This document shows, in pieces, positions 61,191 through 64,000 of a stretch of DNA of 64,000 nucleotides (positions are counted from its first letter, which is position 1; every line of letters starts with the position of its first letter). The position numbers and the translations under genes are program-made. The notes beneath the pieces are model-generated. The model saw only the letters and a program-made list of their open reading frames with translations, was not told where the DNA came from and searched no databases. This stretch comes from Gnetum montanum (Eukaryota > Streptophyta > Gnetopsida > Gnetales > Gnetaceae): positions 302,301 through 366,300 of the forward strand of contig MNCI01019113.1 of NCBI GenBank assembly GCA_015680685.1. The letters run 5' to 3'.

Positions 61191-61799
61191 TAATTTGCCA
61201 ACATGGCAATCATTACAACATGAAGGTGTTCGAAATTTAAAATTAATAACCCATCTAACATATTTAAGAGAAATTTATGAAGCCAACTTCTAAAATCAAT
61301 TCATAGCCATAAAGATATAATCATGCTCCTTCTTGATTTTAAATAGTATTGTAATAAAATCCATCATCACATTGTTCTATTTCCAACTTGGTACTTACAA
61401 GGGTTGAAGAGGATCACTTGATTTACACTGTTTCACCTTAATACATTGGTAGCTCAAAAAATATTAATATATAATACCACATTTTCCTTTATCCTAGACC
61501 AAATAAATAGATAAAAATAAATAAAAACAAAAAAAAATTTAAACACTAGTTTCTTAACATTATGTAGGTCTTCATGAAAGGTTTTGTGAAGTGAATGTTA
61601 GACCACAAAAAATATTAATAATTAGTAAAAAAAAAAATTAGAGTGCCTCCCATAATTAATCAAGGATGAGGTAGGAGGTTTGGGTGTTGGAACCCAAAAT
61701 AAGTGAAACATAGGTACACCCTAAGATATATAGTCCAATTACAACTGTATATAACTCAAAATTGCCCCTTGGAATCATTGAGTAGAAAGCACTAAAAAC

Positions 61800-62205
61800 T
61801 AGTTTAGCTATATATTTATGATATATATCTATTATTTGGCCAAGATAATTTTTTATATTTTTCAAATTAAAAAATATAAAATTAATTCATTGAGAATTGA
61901 TTTTTTTAAGGACAAAATTCAAGTTACAAAGTAGGATTCCCATAAATAATAATCCGTATGAAAAATTTCATTTCTTATGTGAGTATTATGCTAATAAAAA
62001 TGTGACAAAGAGCTCCCCCTCACCATTACAATAATAAAAATAATTTAGCTACATATTTCTAATGTATATCTATTATTTGGTTAAGAGAATTTTTTATATT
62101 TTTTAAATTAAAAAATGTCAAATTGATTCCTTGAGAATTAATTTTCCATGAACAAAGTCTAGTTACAAAGTAGTTGAACTCTTGAAAATAATAATTCTCT
62201 TGAAC
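61800..62205. repeat. Direct duplication of about 155 bp
   Basis: 61800-61955 and 62040-62200 share ordered words: TATCTATTATTTGG, AATTTTTTATATTTTT, CATTGAGAATTGATTTT versus CTTGAGAATTAATTTT, and AGTTACAAAGTAG. They are about 240 bp apart in the same orientation, with considerable divergence. Confidence 0.75.
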
Positions 62206-62479
62206 AAAGAGGTTGCTACTACTGTAGCAAAGAAAATCCATTGTTTCGATTTTTTATTTATATACATGAAGGTTTCTATTGCATTTGAAAACTAATGTTC
62301 TAACATGGCAATGTTGACAAACTTCACCCCCTTCCACCCACCATTGCACGAGATGTGTTGGCCTCTCCAGCAAAACAAGATGAAAAGGAATAAGTTTCTA
62401 ATTTTAGGGATTCCTACCTAGGTGTATAGCTTTACAATATATGCTTTAAAAAATTAAAACAGAAAAATTAATTGTTAGT

Positions 62480-63330
62480 AGGAAGCATGGTTCTAGTTCT
62501 ACCATCATTTTCCATATATGTTTTTGAACCTAAAATAGCAAAAGGATTTGATGTAGCAATAGAAAGCTTTGGCAAAATATCAACTTTTATAGGAGATGGA
62601 GGTGTAATAGTTTATGCTAAGACATATTGTCCATCATGATTGACTTTACTTTTAGACCTTTTTGACATATGCTACAATGCTCTCATCAAAAAAAAATCTT
62701 TAATCTTTGGATAGATAGTAATCTTTTTATATGAGGAAATTTTTTCTTTACATCCTATCTATTGAAATTTATTAATAATTTATATGGTAAAAGTATTTAT
62801 GAAAGCTTCTATCTTCTCTAGTTTCTTTATTTCCATTTGACAATCGTTCTTGTCATTAATATTAACTTGATTTTTCATTTATTTAGATTTAATTTCTTTT
62901 TCATTCTCAATTTCAACATGTTTTTTCTTGAACAAAAAAGGACAAACATTGAACAAATGTCTTTAACGATAACAAAAATTATAATAATTAAAAAATTATA
63001 ATATGAATTAGTTAAATGTAAGTTTTTCCACTTTCTTGCAATACAAATTCCTTTTTACATTTGAGAAAATTGATTTCAATGAAATAAAATCTACAAAACG
63101 AAATGGTATGCAAATAGATTTATTATGTTTAATGGGACTAAGAAGACTAATAAGTTATTTCTTAAATTTTTGAAAAATTGATGAAAAATTAAATAGCTTG
63201 ACAAAACATAGAAATTTAAAATATTTTTTTGGCTTAAACATCAAAATTTAGAGTCTACCTATGAATAATCAACACTACATGTTTATCTATAAAAGATCCT
63301 ATATCTTGGGCAAGCTACACTATTGAAGCA
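62480..63330 (-). pseudogene. Possible LINE ORF1 (gag-like) remnant, minus strand
   Basis: Minus-strand text includes NKSICIPFRFVDFISLKSIF (about 63130) and a decayed CCHC knuckle near 62985-62945 (second Cys, His and last Cys kept; first Cys read as Tyr), then a Lys/Glu-rich tail and, lower down, NHDGQYVLA and TITPPSP. This is the order of plant LINE ORF1 and lies upstream of ORF2 on the same strand, but the match is weak. Confidence 0.35.
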
Positions 63331-63374
63331 TTACCTAGCTCAACAAGTAGAAAAAACAAAAATAATGCTTGGTA

Positions 63375-64000
63375 TTAATTACTTGAATATCATGTTTTTA
63401 CATTACATCATTTAATTGTTGATTGGACGCGATATCACATGGGCCATGATATCGCATCCTCACTGCGATATCGCATACATGATGTATCGTACGCGATATT
63501 GCGTCTTTCTCACAATATCGCAGTCCGCCACCATTCCTATAAATAAGAAGTGGCTCTCCCTTGTTTGTCAATCTAGATCTAGACCCTTAGCAAAACTCTG
63601 GTAGTTATACCTCTCCAGAGATAGGATAATTTCCATGTGCCCGCAATAGGAGTTCCAAAGTAAACGGATCTTTATTCGAGCAAATATTGTACCTGAGCAC
63701 AAGTTTGTGTACGGAAATAAAGATGAACTTTTGGATAAACCTTGCAATCCATGGACTAAGTTAAATAGGACTTTAATTATTGTTACTTATTTTTCATCAT
63801 TTAAATACTTTATTAGTTAATTAAATCTCTCTCAACCCTTAACTCCTAGTTAAGTGCATTCAGTATGACCACTTCGAGCACGTGCGTTACGCTTGGTAAT
63901 CCCAGCAACAAATAGCGTTTGGTAATCCCAGAAGGTTGCATTGGCTCAGGGTGTGAATGACAAGTGGGAACGGATACTGATGCTAGGCATTAGAACTTAG
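63375..64000 (+). repeat. LTR related to family A, cut by the window edge
   Basis: It shares with both family-A LTRs the run AATAGGAGTTCCAAAGT, then CGGATCTTTATTCGAGCA, AATAAAGATGA and GGTAATCCCAGCA in the same order. TATAAATA at 63538 and AATAAA at 63716 match the layout. U3 is short and differs: palindrome copies replace the GGCCCCAT words. U5 continues past 64000. Confidence 0.7.
63429..63522 (+). promoter_or_regulatory. Cluster of GCGATATCGC palindromes upstream of a TATA box
   Basis: Five copies of the motif in 94 bp: GCGATATCAC (63429), TGATATCGCA (63447), the perfect palindrome TGCGATATCGCA (63464-63475), ACGCGATATTGCGT (63491) and ACAATATCGCA (63512). The TATA box follows 16 bp later. 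The layout suggests a multimeric binding site for a dimeric factor; this is inference. Confidence 0.55.

Noticed and set aside
1-64000. tRNA, rRNA or other structured RNA genes
   Set aside because: No cloverleaf, B-box in context or rRNA core was recognised by eye. A covariance-model scan would be decisive.

Overview
The window is repeat-filled intergenic DNA from a large-genome seed plant, plausibly a gymnosperm. That is inferred from nested Athila-like and Tat-like Ty3/gypsy elements, LINE remnants, very few CpGs outside one patch, and no recognisable host gene. No intact protein gene, RNA gene or CRISPR array was found. Nearly every coding region is a broken copy crossed by stop codons, and boundaries are by eye.

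Layout. (1) Family A, Athila-like: two + strand copies share a central LTR. Copy A1 covers 126-7393, then resumes at about 31610-33791. The shared LTR is 33792-34792. Copy A2 internal DNA is 34793-45982 and its 3' LTR is 45983-46986. About 130 bp of further leader follows. Gene order is gag, protease, reverse transcriptase, RNase H, integrase, a 2.1 kb non-coding spacer, then a sense additional ORF of about 960 codons. (2) Family B, Tat-like with two RNase H domains, sits inside A1 on the minus strand (7393-24789): LTR, gag and protease at the high-coordinate end, RT-RH-RH-INT at the low-coordinate end. Between protease and RT lies 6 kb with a multi-exon-looking gene on the opposite (+) strand. 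(3) A second family-B element, B' (+, 24790 to about 31610), starts at 24790, where the homology between B's two LTRs stops. It has an LTR, gag and protease but no pol; a fragment that may be the last exon of the same antisense gene lies beside its protease. (4) 47116-49949 holds a third, Tat-like pol remnant (C, +). (5) 50-64 kb is AT-rich DNA with LTR-like fragments, LINE remnants (-), a CpG-bearing patch (53.6-56.0 kb) with a 5-copy minisatellite, and at the right edge another LTR related to family A.

How the parts fit. The nesting gives an order: A1 first, B into A1's additional ORF, B' at or after that in B's 5' LTR. Five tandem arrays with a shared core (TGAC, two or three bases, TAAACT) lie at module junctions of B and B'. 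The most unusual signals are these arrays, the intron-bearing antisense gene in family B, the long sense ORF in family A, the shared-LTR tandem, and palindrome or repeat clusters upstream of LTR TATA boxes.
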